Shown piece by piece: positions 1 to 9,021 of a DNA stretch of 36,573 nt; position 1 is the stretch's first letter; every line of letters begins with the position of its first letter. Where the stretch lies: the NCBI GenBank assembly GCA_902783485.1, contig CACZRG010000011.1:1-36573 (forward strand), read 5' to 3'. A model generated the notes under the pieces. The model saw nothing but the letters and a program-made list of their open reading frames with translations. It was not told where the DNA came from and searched no databases. Source of the DNA: an uncultured Elusimicrobium sp. Lineage in GTDB: Bacteria; Elusimicrobiota; Elusimicrobia; Elusimicrobiales; UBA9959. Position numbers and translations under genes: made by a program.

Positions 1-4
1 ACAT
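1..4 (-). CDS. Possible start of the gene downstream of the McrB-like gene (cut by window edge)
   Basis: On the minus strand an ATG lies at positions 4-2. It is preceded six bases upstream by a G-rich Shine-Dalgarno-like run (AGGGGGG), 30 bases after the stop codon of the McrB-like gene. Only one codon is inside the window, so the product cannot be read. McrB genes are usually followed by mcrC, which makes a McrC-type nuclease the natural guess, but this is inference from family context. Confidence 0.3.
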
Positions 5-33
5 TTATTTCCCCCCTGCCACCGCAGCGTTTT

Positions 34-2358
34 TTATTTTACGCCTCTTGTTCCTTTTTTAAGGTTCTCAAGGGCGGCTTTGAAATCACATTCGTCCTGC
101 TCGGCAAAACCATAGCAGAAGCCGCCTTCGCCCTGAAGGCTTAATTCCTCTGTTGTATACTCTTTTATGAACGCGGAGTATTTTCCGGCGGCCCTGGCGG
201 AACTTTCGCTCTGGGCCGGGCCGAGAATTTCCTGCAGCAGATTCCAGCGGCCACGGCAGTATTCGCCTATGAGCGGCACTACGGAAGTGAACCACACATC
301 TTCAACAGAGCGGCTGCGGTTCATGAAATAGCCGTGGCCTATAAGATAATCGCCGCCCAGAAGCGCATTTATTCTCTTGTTCACAAGCACATATATATCG
401 CGTATTTCTTCCGGCACAAGGTCTTCGCGCGGGGGCAGGTTTATAAAGCTGAAGCGGCGGCGCAGCGTAAAATCCACAGGGTGGGTCTGCCTGTCCGCCA
501 CGCTCATGGTTCCTATTATGTAAAGGTTCTTCGGAATGCCGAAAAGTTCCTTTGTGTACGGCAGTTTTACCGTAAGCTCATTATCCGCGCCAAGGCGTTT
601 GTCGTCATCTATGAGCGTTGTAAGCTCACCGAAAATCTTCGCTATGTCCCCGCGGTTTATCTCATCTATTATAAGCACATAGTTTTTTACGCGGGCGGCG
701 GGCAGGCCGCCAAGCAGCTGGCCCAGATACTGCGTGTTTATGTTCTCATTGTAATCGGCAAAACCCTCTTTGCGCAGATTGCAGAAGGAATAAATTGGCT
801 GGCGTGGCAGCTTGTTTGTTATGAGCAGCTTTTCAACGGGAATGTTCCCGCCGCGGTACAGCCAGCGCACGGGGCGGAAATGGCAGTAATTAAGCACGGT
901 GCCGTCATTGAATTCATAATCGCCGGTTATCTGGGCTATGGCGCGCACATTCTCATTGCCGTTGGAAATAAGCACTATGTCGCCTTCACGCATGAGCAGC
1001 TTGAAAATCTCTATGGCCTTGCCGGTGAAGCGTTTTTCCTTGAATACGGATCCGTTTTCTATTATTTTCTGTATGTCGCCGTGGCTTACCACGCAGGCAA
1101 GGTCCACGGTCTCGCCATAACCCATGGCTATAACATCGTTCTGAATGCAGTATTCGTAAATATCGCCGTCTTCCGGGTTATTTGTATTGCGCAGAGACAG
1201 CTTGAACACCCTTGTTGTGGAAAAATCTATTTTGCCGCCGCCGGAGGTTTTGAGCTGCTCCGCCTTTGCAACATTCACCAGCATTTTGAATATGCCGTTC
1301 TCTTTGGTATATGTGAGCATATCCCGGTTTTCCGTATTGGGCTTTATTCCTTCAACAAATTCCTCGTAGGAATAATTGCTGTGGAATGTAACCATTTCAA
1401 TGCGGCCTGCGCGGCGCAGCTGGTCAAAGCGTTTTTTGAGCAGGCGGTACCGTTCCGGGGTGAGATTGCCGTATGAGCGGTCGTCAACTATTTCCATTGC
1501 GCGGATTATTGCCGAATATGTTTTGCCGGTTCCTGCGGGGCCGTAAAGTATCTGGTTCAGAGGGAAGCGCGGCCCGGCTTCCTCCATGGCCTGCAGGGCA
1601 GCCCTGGCGGCGGATTCATGACCGGCTGCCGCACTGGCAGCGGAATCACTACCGGAACCTTCCGCAGAAGCACTGCCCGGGCCGGTTATTTTGGCCATGG
1701 TTCCTTCGTTAACACCCTGCAGAAATTCCTCTGGGGTTACGCCGGGGCAGTATTCCCTGACTGCGGCCTGGAACTTAAGGAAATTTGCATAATTATCCTC
1801 GCGCTCAAAGCCTATGAAACGGCAGGTTTTCCTGTCCATGAGGAAATATTTTTCCGGAAAACATACATAAAGTATCTGGCTTGTCTTTATAACGCCGGCA
1901 TAAGTAAGCGAACATACAGCGTCAAATGATTCAGGCACTATTTCGCCACCAGAGGAAAGCTCCTTTGCGAATTTCCATATTTTCTCTATGGCTTCCGGTG
2001 CACCGTTATATGAATACGGTATGAAACGGCTTTTAAACGGGTTAAAAAACGGCAGAAGATCGAAGCGGCGCGGCACTTCGGCGTTTAATTCAAAGCGGCG
2101 GCGCACTGTTTCACAGGCATGACGGCGGTCCTCGTCACTTCCGGCATTCAGACAGGCTATGAAAGTGAAAGGGTCAACAGCGGTGAAAGGAATATCTGAA
2201 CCGGTGGCGTCCTTATCCTTCACTTCATGAAACAGCGCATTGAACAGCACGGCAAGATCAGTGGGAGTCATTTTTCCGCATATATATCTGAGTGCTTCCG
2301 CAAAAAAGGAAACCGGCGCCGTTACTTTACTGTTACAGCTGTTTTCTGTGTCTGCCAT
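34..2358 (-). CDS. McrB-like AAA+ ATPase/GTPase with an EVE-like domain inserted in the motor (type IV restriction or related defence)
   Basis: This is a 774-residue NTPase of the McrB family, motor subunits of modification-dependent restriction systems. Residues 1-220 form an N-terminal domain I do not recognise. Residues 225-255 are a Gly/Ser/Ala-rich linker. The motor starts with Walker A GPAGTGKT (273-280) and the McrB-type segment HSNYSYEEFVEGIKP (326-340). It resumes with Walker B and the hallmark LIIDEINRGDIAKIFGEL (562-579), sensor GTMSVADRQ (616-624) and LRRRF arginine finger (632-636). Between these halves, residues about 375-545 form an extra domain resembling EVE/YTH-like modules that bind modified bases, with GYGETVDL and GDIVLISNGNENVRAIAQITG. 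A GGGAGAA ribosome site precedes the ATG. The family assignment is firm; the inserted-domain identity is likely; the target is unknown. A nuclease partner is expected just outside the window. Confidence 0.85.
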   Translation of the reverse strand: MADTENSCNSKVTAPVSFFAEALRYICGKMTPTDLAVLFNALFHEVKDKDATGSDIPFTAVDPFTFIACLNAGSDEDRRHACETVRRRFELNAEVPRRFDLLPFFNPFKSRFIPYSYNGAPEAIEKIWKFAKELSSGGEIVPESFDAVCSLTYAGVIKTSQILYVCFPEKYFLMDRKTCRFIGFEREDNYANFLKFQAAVREYCPGVTPEEFLQGVNEGTMAKITGPGSASAEGSGSDSAASAAAGHESAARAALQAMEEAGPRFPLNQILYGPAGTGKTYSAIIRAMEIVDDRSYGNLTPERYRLLKKRFDQLRRAGRIEMVTFHSNYSYEEFVEGIKPNTENRDMLTYTKENGIFKMLVNVAKAEQLKTSGGGKIDFSTTRVFKLSLRNTNNPEDGDIYEYCIQNDVIAMGYGETVDLACVVSHGDIQKIIENGSVFKEKRFTGKAIEIFKLLMREGDIVLISNGNENVRAIAQITGDYEFNDGTVLNYCHFRPVRWLYRGGNIPVEKLLITNKLPRQPIYSFCNLRKEGFADYNENINTQYLGQLLGGLPAARVKNYVLIIDEINRGDIAKIFGELTTLIDDDKRLGADNELTVKLPYTKELFGIPKNLYIIGTMSVADRQTHPVDFTLRRRFSFINLPPREDLVPEEIRDIYVLVNKRINALLGGDYLIGHGYFMNRSRSVEDVWFTSVVPLIGEYCRGRWNLLQEILGPAQSESSARAAGKYSAFIKEYTTEELSLQGEGGFCYGFAEQDECDFKAALENLKKGTRGVK

Positions 2359-2463
2359 AATATTCTCCCGGCAGCGGACATTAATAAAAATTCACCACAA
2401 AAGGGCAAAAGCGAAAACCCGCCGCCATATATTCAATTTTAGCACTTTACGGTGGTAAAATAA

Positions 2464-2469
2464 TATAAT
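2464..2469 (+). promoter_or_regulatory. Possible -10 element of the MscS-type gene
   Basis: A perfect TATAAT lies only 11 bases before the ATG at 2481. No good -35 box is placed correctly and no Shine-Dalgarno sequence precedes the ATG. If used, transcription would start within a few bases of the start codon, giving a very short leader. Confidence 0.35.
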
Positions 2470-2480
2470 TTATTTAAATT

Positions 2481-3659
2481 ATGTTTGATTTTTTTCTTTC
2501 ATTTCATGTGTGGCTTCAGTATACCCTTGTGATTCTGTTTTTCATATCGGTAATTTTTCTTTGCCGTTATCTTTCAAAGAAACTGCACGAGCTTACCGTG
2601 AAACTTGAAAGATTTGTAACAAGCCCATGGGTAGGGCTGCTGGAAAAATTTCATTTCTTCCGTTCTTTTTATTTCACGCTGATGTGTATGTTCATAGCTG
2701 CCTCCGCACCTGTAATACTGCAGGGGCTTAGGCTTATACATCCGCTGTTGAATTCCCTTATATCAAGAATTCTGTGGGCCTTCGCACTGATAACGCTGTG
2801 CATAACACTTTCAAGCACTGTAAGTGTTATTTCCGCAAGATTCGAAAGAAATATTCATCTGCCGGTAAAGGGGCTTTCACAGGCGCTGAAGATAATTATC
2901 TGGATAATAACTGGCATACTTGCGCTTTCGGCCATTCTGAACAAGGATCCGGCTTATCTCATCGGCGGTCTTACCGCCCTTTCCGCGGTAATTCTGCTTA
3001 TTTTCCAGAGTTCAATTCTTGGTCTTGTTTCGGGCTTTCAGCTTGTTTTAAATGATCTGGTACGTGTAGGCGACTGGATTGTTATGCCGGGGCAGAATGC
3101 TGACGGCGAAATAACGGACATTCTCCTTACCACCGTGCGGGTACGCAACTGGGACAATACCGTAGTGAATATTCCTGCCAACACTTTCATATCCAATTCC
3201 TTCGCGAACTGGCGGGAAATGTCGGAATCAGGCGGCAGAAGGATAAAGCGCGCCCTGAACATAGACATGAAAACAATACGTTTTCTCAATAATGAAGACA
3301 TTGAGAAAATGAAAAAAATACATCTGCTTACGGATTATCTTGACATCAAGCAGCGCGAGCTTGAAGAGGCAAACAGGAACGCTGACGAGTTCAACATAAC
3401 AAGAATAACAAACATAGGGACTTTCCGCCGTTATATTCTGGAATATCTGCGGGCAAACCCAAAGATTTCAAACAGGTTCACCTGCATGGTACGCCAGCTG
3501 GCCCCAACACCAGAAGGACTGCCGCTTGAAATATACTGTTTCTGCTCGGACACGCGCTGGGTTTACTATGAAGAGGTTCAGTCCGATATTTTTGACCATG
3601 TGCTCTCCATTATTTCGGAATTTGACCTGAAGGTTTTCCAGAGGGCAGGAAACGACTGA
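2481..3659 (+). CDS. MscS-family mechanosensitive channel, YbdG/MscM-like
   Basis: This 392-residue inner-membrane channel protein probably releases solutes on hypo-osmotic shock. The N-terminal half holds about five hydrophobic segments (roughly residues 12-30, 62-82, 92-112, 132-152 and 160-185). They are followed by the MscS pore-lining and beta-domain signature (SSILGLVSGFQLVLNDLVRVGDWI, about 176-199; VRNWDNTVVNIPANTFISN, about 219-237). The C-terminal part has the block NRFTCMVRQLAPTPEGLPLEIY with a following SDIFDHVLSIISEF, which is typical of the E. coli YbdG branch (about 415 residues). It is not typical of small MscS. It stands alone between the divergent McrB-like gene and the ychF gene, with a terminator after it. 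No clear ribosome site precedes the ATG. Ion selectivity and gating cannot be judged from sequence. Confidence 0.9.
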   Translation: MFDFFLSFHVWLQYTLVILFFISVIFLCRYLSKKLHELTVKLERFVTSPWVGLLEKFHFFRSFYFTLMCMFIAASAPVILQGLRLIHPLLNSLISRILWAFALITLCITLSSTVSVISARFERNIHLPVKGLSQALKIIIWIITGILALSAILNKDPAYLIGGLTALSAVILLIFQSSILGLVSGFQLVLNDLVRVGDWIVMPGQNADGEITDILLTTVRVRNWDNTVVNIPANTFISNSFANWREMSESGGRRIKRALNIDMKTIRFLNNEDIEKMKKIHLLTDYLDIKQRELEEANRNADEFNITRITNIGTFRRYILEYLRANPKISNRFTCMVRQLAPTPEGLPLEIYCFCSDTRWVYYEEVQSDIFDHVLSIISEFDLKVFQRAGND

Positions 3660-3702
3660 AACAATTATAGAACAGATTTCACAATTGATATAATTTAATA
3701 AA

Positions 3703-3726
3703 GGCCCTTCGGGGCCGTATTTTTCA
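3703..3726 (+). terminator. Rho-independent terminator after the MscS gene
   Basis: The sequence GGCCC-TTCG-GGGCC forms a five-pair GC stem closed by a C(UUCG)G tetraloop and is followed by GTATTTTT. It lies 44 bases after the MscS stop codon and just upstream of the ychF ribosome site. Confidence 0.75.
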
Positions 3727-3740
3727 AGAAGGTTCAAGCA

Positions 3741-4814
3741 ATGGAAATAGGAATAGTAGGCCTCCCCAATGTGGGAAAATCAACTTTGTTCAATGCCCTC
3801 ACAAAAGCCGGTGCGGCATCTTCGAATTATCCTTTCACAACAATAGACCCCAATGTGGGTGTAGTGCCGATACCGGACAAAAGGCTCGACGGACTTTTTG
3901 ACCTGTTCAAGCCACCGAAGAAAGTTCCGTCATATATCAAGTTCGTGGATATAGCGGGGCTTGTAAAAGGGGCAAGCAGGGGCGAAGGTCTGGGCAATAA
4001 ATTCCTCGCCAACATACGCGAAGTTGACGCCATTGTACAGGTTGTGCGTGTTTTCGATGACCCGGATGTTGTTCATGTGCTTGGAGAGATAGATCCGGTA
4101 CGGGACATTGAGGTAATTGAAACAGAACTAATACTTGCGGACCTTGAGTCTGTGGATAAAATGCTGGAAAGAAATTCCGGTGCAGCACGCACAGGAAACA
4201 AGGACGCCAGGGAAAAGCAGGAAAAACTGGAAGCGATAAAGAAAATACTTGATGAAGGACGTCCGGCGAGGGATGCCGGATTCACGGAAGAGGAAACACA
4301 CGATTTCAATCTGCTTACCACAAAACCGGTCTTTTACGTGGCAAACACCAATGAGCAGCCCGACATGGAAAAACTGCAGAAAATGCGCGACTTCGCAAAA
4401 AAACGGGATGCCATACTGGTTGAGATTTCCGCTAAAATAGAATCAGAAATTGCCGAACTGCCAGAAGATGAGAAAGCGATGTTCCTGAAAGATCTGGGTG
4501 AGGAATATTCCGGCCTTGACAAAATGGTTCTTGCCGGAAAAAAACTTCTGAACCTCATATCCTTCTTCACCGCAGGTTCTGAAGATGAAGTACGTTCCTG
4601 GAATCTGCAGAAAGGACTTAAAGCCCCGCAGGCGGCAGGCAAAATACACAGTGACTTTGAGCGCGGTTTCATACGTGCTGATGTGTACTCTTACGAAGAT
4701 ATAATGAAGTACAAGGACGAAAAAACACTGCGTGAGAAAGGACTCATACGCTCTGAAGGCAAAGACTATATAGTAAAAGACGGAGACATCTGCTTTTTCA
4801 AATTCAATGTGTAA
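3741..4814 (+). CDS. ychF: Redox/translation-associated ATPase YchF (OLA1 family)
   Basis: This 357-residue P-loop NTPase of the Obg/YchF family binds ribosomes and, unusually for this fold, prefers ATP. Visible motifs are the G1 loop GLPNVGKS (7-14), the switch segment [12 protein letters not shown], and G3 [20 protein letters not shown], the YchF signature. The usual GTP-specifying NKxD is replaced by a NTNEQPD-type segment (FYVANTNEQ). The C-terminal TGS-like domain ends with [18 protein letters not shown] and [24 protein letters not shown], a typical YchF tail. Length equals the usual 360 or so. A GAAGG ribosome site is spaced correctly before the ATG. It appears to be monocistronic, flanked by terminators on both sides. 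Confidence 0.97.
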   Translation: MEIGIVGLPNVGKSTLFNALTKAGAASSNYPFTTIDPNVGVVPIPDKRLDGLFDLFKPPKKVPSYIKFVDIAGLVKGASRGEGLGNKFLANIREVDAIVQVVRVFDDPDVVHVLGEIDPVRDIEVIETELILADLESVDKMLERNSGAARTGNKDAREKQEKLEAIKKILDEGRPARDAGFTEEETHDFNLLTTKPVFYVANTNEQPDMEKLQKMRDFAKKRDAILVEISAKIESEIAELPEDEKAMFLKDLGEEYSGLDKMVLAGKKLLNLISFFTAGSEDEVRSWNLQKGLKAPQAAGKIHSDFERGFIRADVYSYEDIMKYKDEKTLREKGLIRSEGKDYIVKDGDICFFKFNV

Positions 4815-4820
4815 AATACA

Positions 4821-4900
4821 GGAAACACTTTTTTCAGTGTTTCCCTGTCCTGAATATGGCAGAATGGGGAAAGCCCGGCAAGACTGGGCTTTTTCTTTTT
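4821..4900 (+). terminator. Double hairpin terminator after ychF
   Basis: A nine-pair hairpin at 4821-4844 (GGAAACACT / AGTGTTTCC) lacks a T tract. A second hairpin at 4870-4892 (AAAGCCC / GGGCTTT, nine-base loop) runs into TTCTTTTT at 4893-4900. The second looks like the true intrinsic terminator. Confidence 0.75.
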
Positions 4901-4919
4901 AAAAAACGGCAGGAAAATT

Positions 4920-7295
4920 ATGATTTACGAAGGTTTTACGGAAAACACGGCTATTTTAGGCAGCTTTAACCTAAACCCCAGGCAGATGGAAGCGGTGCGG
5001 TATTTCGGCGGACCGCTACTGATTCTCGCAGGGGCAGGAACAGGAAAAACAAAAACCCTCACATCAAAAATTGCCCTGCTTATAGCAAGCGGCCTGCCGG
5101 CATCAAATATTCTGGCCATTACATTTACAAACAAGGCCGCACAGGAAATGCAGAACCGCGTGGCCAATCTTGTACCTTATGACGGCAGAATGTGGATACA
5201 TACTTTCCATGCCCTCGGGGCAAGACTGCTGCGGCAGTTCGGCCATCATATCGGCATTTCAAAGGATTTCGTAATCTACGACGATGATGACCAGAAAAAA
5301 CTTCTGCAGATCTGTCTTCAGGAATTAGGCCTTGAAAGCGAAAAAAACAAGATAAATCTTTTCCTGAACATAATTTCCCGTGCGAAAGATGATCTGCTTG
5401 ATGCTGAAAGCTACGCAATACACGCTGCAGCCAAAGAAGAGGGAATGCAGAACCGCGTTGCTGAAATTTACCTTAAATACCAGCAGAAACTTAAAGAGGC
5501 CGGGGCACTGGATTTCGGCGATCTCATAGTACGCACTGCGGAGCTTATAAAAAACTGCCCCGAAGTGCGGCAGATGCTGCAGAACAAATTCAAATACATT
5601 CTTGTCGATGAATACCAGGACACAAACCATGCCCAGTATGTGCTTGTAAAAATGCTCTGTGAGAAGCACCGCAATTTATGCGTTGTCGGCGACCCGGACC
5701 AGAGCGTATACGGCTGGCGCGGAGCCGACATACGCAACATAATGGAATTCGAGAAGGATTTTAAGGACGCGAAAACCGTAATACTGGAACAGAATTACCG
5801 TTCCACCTCGCTGATTCTTAAAGCGGCAAATGCGGTAATAAAGCACAACAAAAACCGCAAGCCAAAGGATTTATGGACCAGTGCAGAGGATGGTGCGCCA
5901 CCAAAAGCCCTGGAATATCCGGATGAAAAGGAAGAGGCAAGAGGCGTTGCCGGCCTGATAAAACGATATACCGGCGGACTTGGCTTCAGCTACAATGACA
6001 TTGCAGTATTCTACCGTACCAACGCACAGAGCCGTAATTTTGAAGAAGCCTTCCGGAACGCACGCATACCGTATAAAATAATCGGCTCCGTCCGGTTCTA
6101 CGACCGGAAAGAGGTAAAGGATGCCCTCGCTTACCTTAAACTTATGGTAATGCCTTCCGACACTGTAAGCCTTTTGAGGGTGATGAACCTGCCGCCACGG
6201 GGCATAGGCAAGACTGCAGTGGAAAAACTACAGGAATACGCGAAATCAGAAGGACTTGGCCTTTATGACGCTTTGCTGCAGGCAGACAAAATAACCGGCC
6301 TGACCCCCAGTGCCAAAAGAGGCATGACGGTATTTACCTCCATTTTTGAAGAAATAAAAACAGATCTTTTTGTATCCTCACCGTCTGATATGTTTGAGCA
6401 GATTATGATGAAAAGCGGATACTGGAAAATGACAGAGGATCTGGCAGAAAAGGACCCTGCGGAGGCACAGAACCGGCTTGGCAACCTGCAGGAACTTGTT
6501 AATGCAATCAAGGATTTCGAGGAAAACTGCCGTCAGAAAGGCGAACAGCCGACACTGCCAAAATATCTGGAAGAGGTTATGCTTGCCAGCAGCATAGACC
6601 AGCTTGATCCGGATGCGGAAGCGGCTACGCTTATGACAGTACATCTGGCGAAAGGACTGGAATTTCCTATTGTCTTTCTGACGGGAATGGAGGAAAACCT
6701 TTTCCCGATAAATTCGCAGAATTCCAGTGACGCAGACATGGAAGAGGAACGCCGCCTTGCCTATGTGGGCATGACGCGGGCACGCAGAATGCTTTACCTT
6801 ACATGGGCAGACGAAAGAATGGTTTTCGGGCAGACTTACAGCAATTTTGAGTCCCGCTTTCTCGGTGAAAGCGGGATTGAATCCGTGCCACAGGGGCACG
6901 GATACGGCGGCGGTTATGCGGCGGGCGGCCACGAAGGCCGCGGTTACGCCGGAGGCAGTTACGGATACAGGGGCGGCAGCCATGGGTACGGAAGCCGTAC
7001 AGGCAGTTCCGCCGCCGGGCGCGCTTACGGGAGCGCGCCATCCGCCGGACGGTCCGGCGGTTTTAACGGCGCAGCCAGTGGCGGAACACGGCCCGCCCCG
7101 CTGCACAATGCAGCGAAGCCGCAGGCAGGCAGCCGCGCCAAGGGGCGCCGGGTCAATCACCCGGCACTGGGCACCGGTACAGTGGTTTCAACGCTGGGCA
7201 GCGGTGAATTTGCCAAGATAACAATAAAATTCGACAGCGGTGTTCAGCAGACATTCATGCTTAAATATGCGCCACTGAAAATGATAGAGGAATGA
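4920..7295 (+). CDS. pcrA: ATP-dependent 3'-5' DNA helicase PcrA/UvrD
   Basis: This 791-residue superfamily 1A helicase acts in nucleotide excision repair and in clearing proteins from DNA. The motifs run in order: Q-motif LNPRQMEAV (18-26), Walker A AGAGTGKT (37-44), motif Ia FTNKAAQEM (69-77), motif II LVDEYQDT (228-235), motif III VVGDPDQSVYGWRGAD (255-270), motif IV EQNYRST (290-296), motif V TLMTVHLAKGLEF and motif VI EERRLAYVGMTRAR. After the 2B/2A core comes a Gly/Ser/Tyr-rich linker at about 660-738. The end is a compact basic, Tudor-like domain from KGRRVNHPALGTGTVV (about 740) to the C-terminus, which in PcrA contacts RNA polymerase. The linker is longer and more glycine-rich than usual. 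The gene is monocistronic, with a strong terminator just after the stop. PcrA and UvrD cannot be separated here. Confidence 0.96.
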   Translation: MIYEGFTENTAILGSFNLNPRQMEAVRYFGGPLLILAGAGTGKTKTLTSKIALLIASGLPASNILAITFTNKAAQEMQNRVANLVPYDGRMWIHTFHALGARLLRQFGHHIGISKDFVIYDDDDQKKLLQICLQELGLESEKNKINLFLNIISRAKDDLLDAESYAIHAAAKEEGMQNRVAEIYLKYQQKLKEAGALDFGDLIVRTAELIKNCPEVRQMLQNKFKYILVDEYQDTNHAQYVLVKMLCEKHRNLCVVGDPDQSVYGWRGADIRNIMEFEKDFKDAKTVILEQNYRSTSLILKAANAVIKHNKNRKPKDLWTSAEDGAPPKALEYPDEKEEARGVAGLIKRYTGGLGFSYNDIAVFYRTNAQSRNFEEAFRNARIPYKIIGSVRFYDRKEVKDALAYLKLMVMPSDTVSLLRVMNLPPRGIGKTAVEKLQEYAKSEGLGLYDALLQADKITGLTPSAKRGMTVFTSIFEEIKTDLFVSSPSDMFEQIMMKSGYWKMTEDLAEKDPAEAQNRLGNLQELVNAIKDFEENCRQKGEQPTLPKYLEEVMLASSIDQLDPDAEAATLMTVHLAKGLEFPIVFLTGMEENLFPINSQNSSDADMEEERRLAYVGMTRARRMLYLTWADERMVFGQTYSNFESRFLGESGIESVPQGHGYGGGYAAGGHEGRGYAGGSYGYRGGSHGYGSRTGSSAAGRAYGSAPSAGRSGGFNGAASGGTRPAPLHNAAKPQAGSRAKGRRVNHPALGTGTVVSTLGSGEFAKITIKFDSGVQQTFMLKYAPLKMIEE

Positions 7296-7299
7296 AAAT

Positions 7300-7331
7300 A
7301 AAAAATCCCGTTCTGATACGGGATTTTTTTA
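7300..7331. terminator. Bidirectional terminator between pcrA and the convergent pilus operon
   Basis: The hairpin AAAAAATCCCG - TTCTGATA - CGGGATTTTTTT is symmetrical. Its T tract serves pcrA on + and the matching A tract serves the operon ending at 7333 on the minus strand. Confidence 0.85.
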
Positions 7332-7332
7332 T

Positions 7333-9015
7333 TCAGGGGACCTGCTCTCCGGTTATATTATTATCCACGGAAGAAGCTGGGGCAATCCTGAACATTTTTT
7401 CCGCATGATAATTCATCCAGGGAAATAACGGCCTGAAAAAGGCATGTCCTTTGTTATTTATTTTCCTTACGGATATTTCCACCTCAAAAGGACGGAACAG
7501 CATTCCCCACATATAATACTGCGCTTTCCGGTTGTACATGGAGTAACCCTCCGCCTCGTACAAAAGTGCGCGCAGATTGTCAACGCGGCCTTTCTCAAGA
7601 GCCTCCATAATATCGCCGGAGGCGGCTTTTTTCAGCACGGCTGAAAGCCGGGACACGGCACCTTTGGCCTCATTCCTTACACGGATATATGGGCTTTCAG
7701 GAGCCATTATGCTTAAAAGACTGAAAATCATTTTGTCATACAGACAGGAAAAACCGAGACCGGACGCCTGTTTTCCAAGCTCAAAAACAGTATTATATAC
7801 GGAATATGCCATATAAAGCGCGGAGAAGGCAGCCTGGGCCTCCGAAAGGATACGTGTTATCTCCACTGAATCGTTCAATCCTCCGGCCTCAGCCAGTTTT
7901 TCATCTATTTCCTCAATCAGCTTTCTCATGGCACGGCGGAGCTCGTCATATCCTGCTGCAGTATCATCAAGAGAGCGGGACAGCTCTTCCGTATAAAGAC
8001 TCATAAGTTTTAGCGAAAGCCCTGCAAGAGCCTTGCGCAGATCAGTGCGCAGCTGTTCAAGGTTATCTGCCTCTTTACCGGTTATTACCTTGCGGCTTTT
8101 CAGGGGAGAGGAATAACCCGCGAAATTACCGTATGCCTTCCAGGCATAAGCATAATACTGTTCAGCGCCTTCAGGTCCCTTTCCATTCCCGCGCATGGCG
8201 GAAAGAAGCTGCTCCGCACGGCTGGTCTCATTATCAAGTGCAGCACGGTTTATTTTTATATTGTCATACTGTCCCGAATATTCAGCAGGCCTATAACTGC
8301 CGGAAAGGCCCCGTTTCCGCCTCTTTCCTCCGGCTGAGGCCTCAATGCCCGCGACAGCATCAAAATCCGTTTTAAGCGCACCCTGATAGGGAGAAGTTCC
8401 TTCAAACAGCCTGCGGCTGGCATCGGCAAGATTTTCCGCTGAAAGAGACCTGTCGGACGCGGCAGCTGTAAGAGCCTTTATTCTTTTGAGGAAAGTATCT
8501 GAAAGGGAATATTTATAAACAGTCCTTATTATGCTGCCGTCCCCGTTTACTACATAATCCTTTCCCCAGTAACCTTCACCAAATCCGGGACCCTGTACGC
8601 CCTGTACCGGAGAAGAACCGGATTCCCCGGATCTGCCGGAAAGCATAATGGCGTATGTGGCCGCTTTTTCCGGGTTTCCTGTTATCCAGCGTATGACAAC
8701 CTCGCGCGCTTCGGAATATGTAGGCGCGCCCGAAAGGTTAACCACGGTGCCGGCAACGCCGCTTTCAAGCATTTTATCCGCAATTTTTCCGCGGTATGAA
8801 AGGTCCGTGCGTATTTTACTGATTATTTTGTCTTTTTCCCCGGCATCAATGCCCGTTTCCTTTATTTCCGAAACAGGCACACCGTAAGCCGGCTTTCCCA
8901 CGAATGGTTCTTCCATAGGCTGGGCATAAGCGGAAAATGCACAGCATAAGGAAAAAACCGCCTGCAGCAATACCAGAGACAGGGCAGCAAGCGGTTTTCC
9001 ACAGGGTTTTTTCAT
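7333..9015 (-). CDS. Large secreted protein of unknown function in the pilus operon
   Basis: I do not recognise this 560-residue protein. It starts with a clear signal peptide (MKKP, a hydrophobic core to about residue 28, then AYA-QP as a signal peptidase I site near residue 31), so it should be exported to the periplasm or beyond. No further membrane helix is obvious. The middle is helix-rich and charged (EQLRTDLRKALAGLSLKLMSLY, DELRRAMRKLIEEIDEKLAEAGG), suggesting coiled-coil stretches. It lies six bases after the pilO stop and on the same strand, so it is probably co-transcribed with pilMN and pilO. It does not resemble the secretin PilQ or the lipoprotein PilP that usually complete this operon. 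A pilus-assembly role is inference from position only. Confidence 0.75.
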   Translation of the reverse strand: MKKPCGKPLAALSLVLLQAVFSLCCAFSAYAQPMEEPFVGKPAYGVPVSEIKETGIDAGEKDKIISKIRTDLSYRGKIADKMLESGVAGTVVNLSGAPTYSEAREVVIRWITGNPEKAATYAIMLSGRSGESGSSPVQGVQGPGFGEGYWGKDYVVNGDGSIIRTVYKYSLSDTFLKRIKALTAAASDRSLSAENLADASRRLFEGTSPYQGALKTDFDAVAGIEASAGGKRRKRGLSGSYRPAEYSGQYDNIKINRAALDNETSRAEQLLSAMRGNGKGPEGAEQYYAYAWKAYGNFAGYSSPLKSRKVITGKEADNLEQLRTDLRKALAGLSLKLMSLYTEELSRSLDDTAAGYDELRRAMRKLIEEIDEKLAEAGGLNDSVEITRILSEAQAAFSALYMAYSVYNTVFELGKQASGLGFSCLYDKMIFSLLSIMAPESPYIRVRNEAKGAVSRLSAVLKKAASGDIMEALEKGRVDNLRALLYEAEGYSMYNRKAQYYMWGMLFRPFEVEISVRKINNKGHAFFRPLFPWMNYHAEKMFRIAPASSVDNNITGEQVP

Positions 9016-9021
9016 ATTACA

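Noticed and set aside
334-1476. 380-residue open frame on + opposite the McrB-like gene
   Set aside because: It is antisense to a gene with clear AAA+ motifs, has unusual composition (Tyr/His/Ala-rich) and no recognisable domain or ribosome site.
6378-7160. 260-residue open frame on minus opposite pcrA
   Set aside because: It arises from the GC-rich glycine linker and codon bias of pcrA; no family resemblance.
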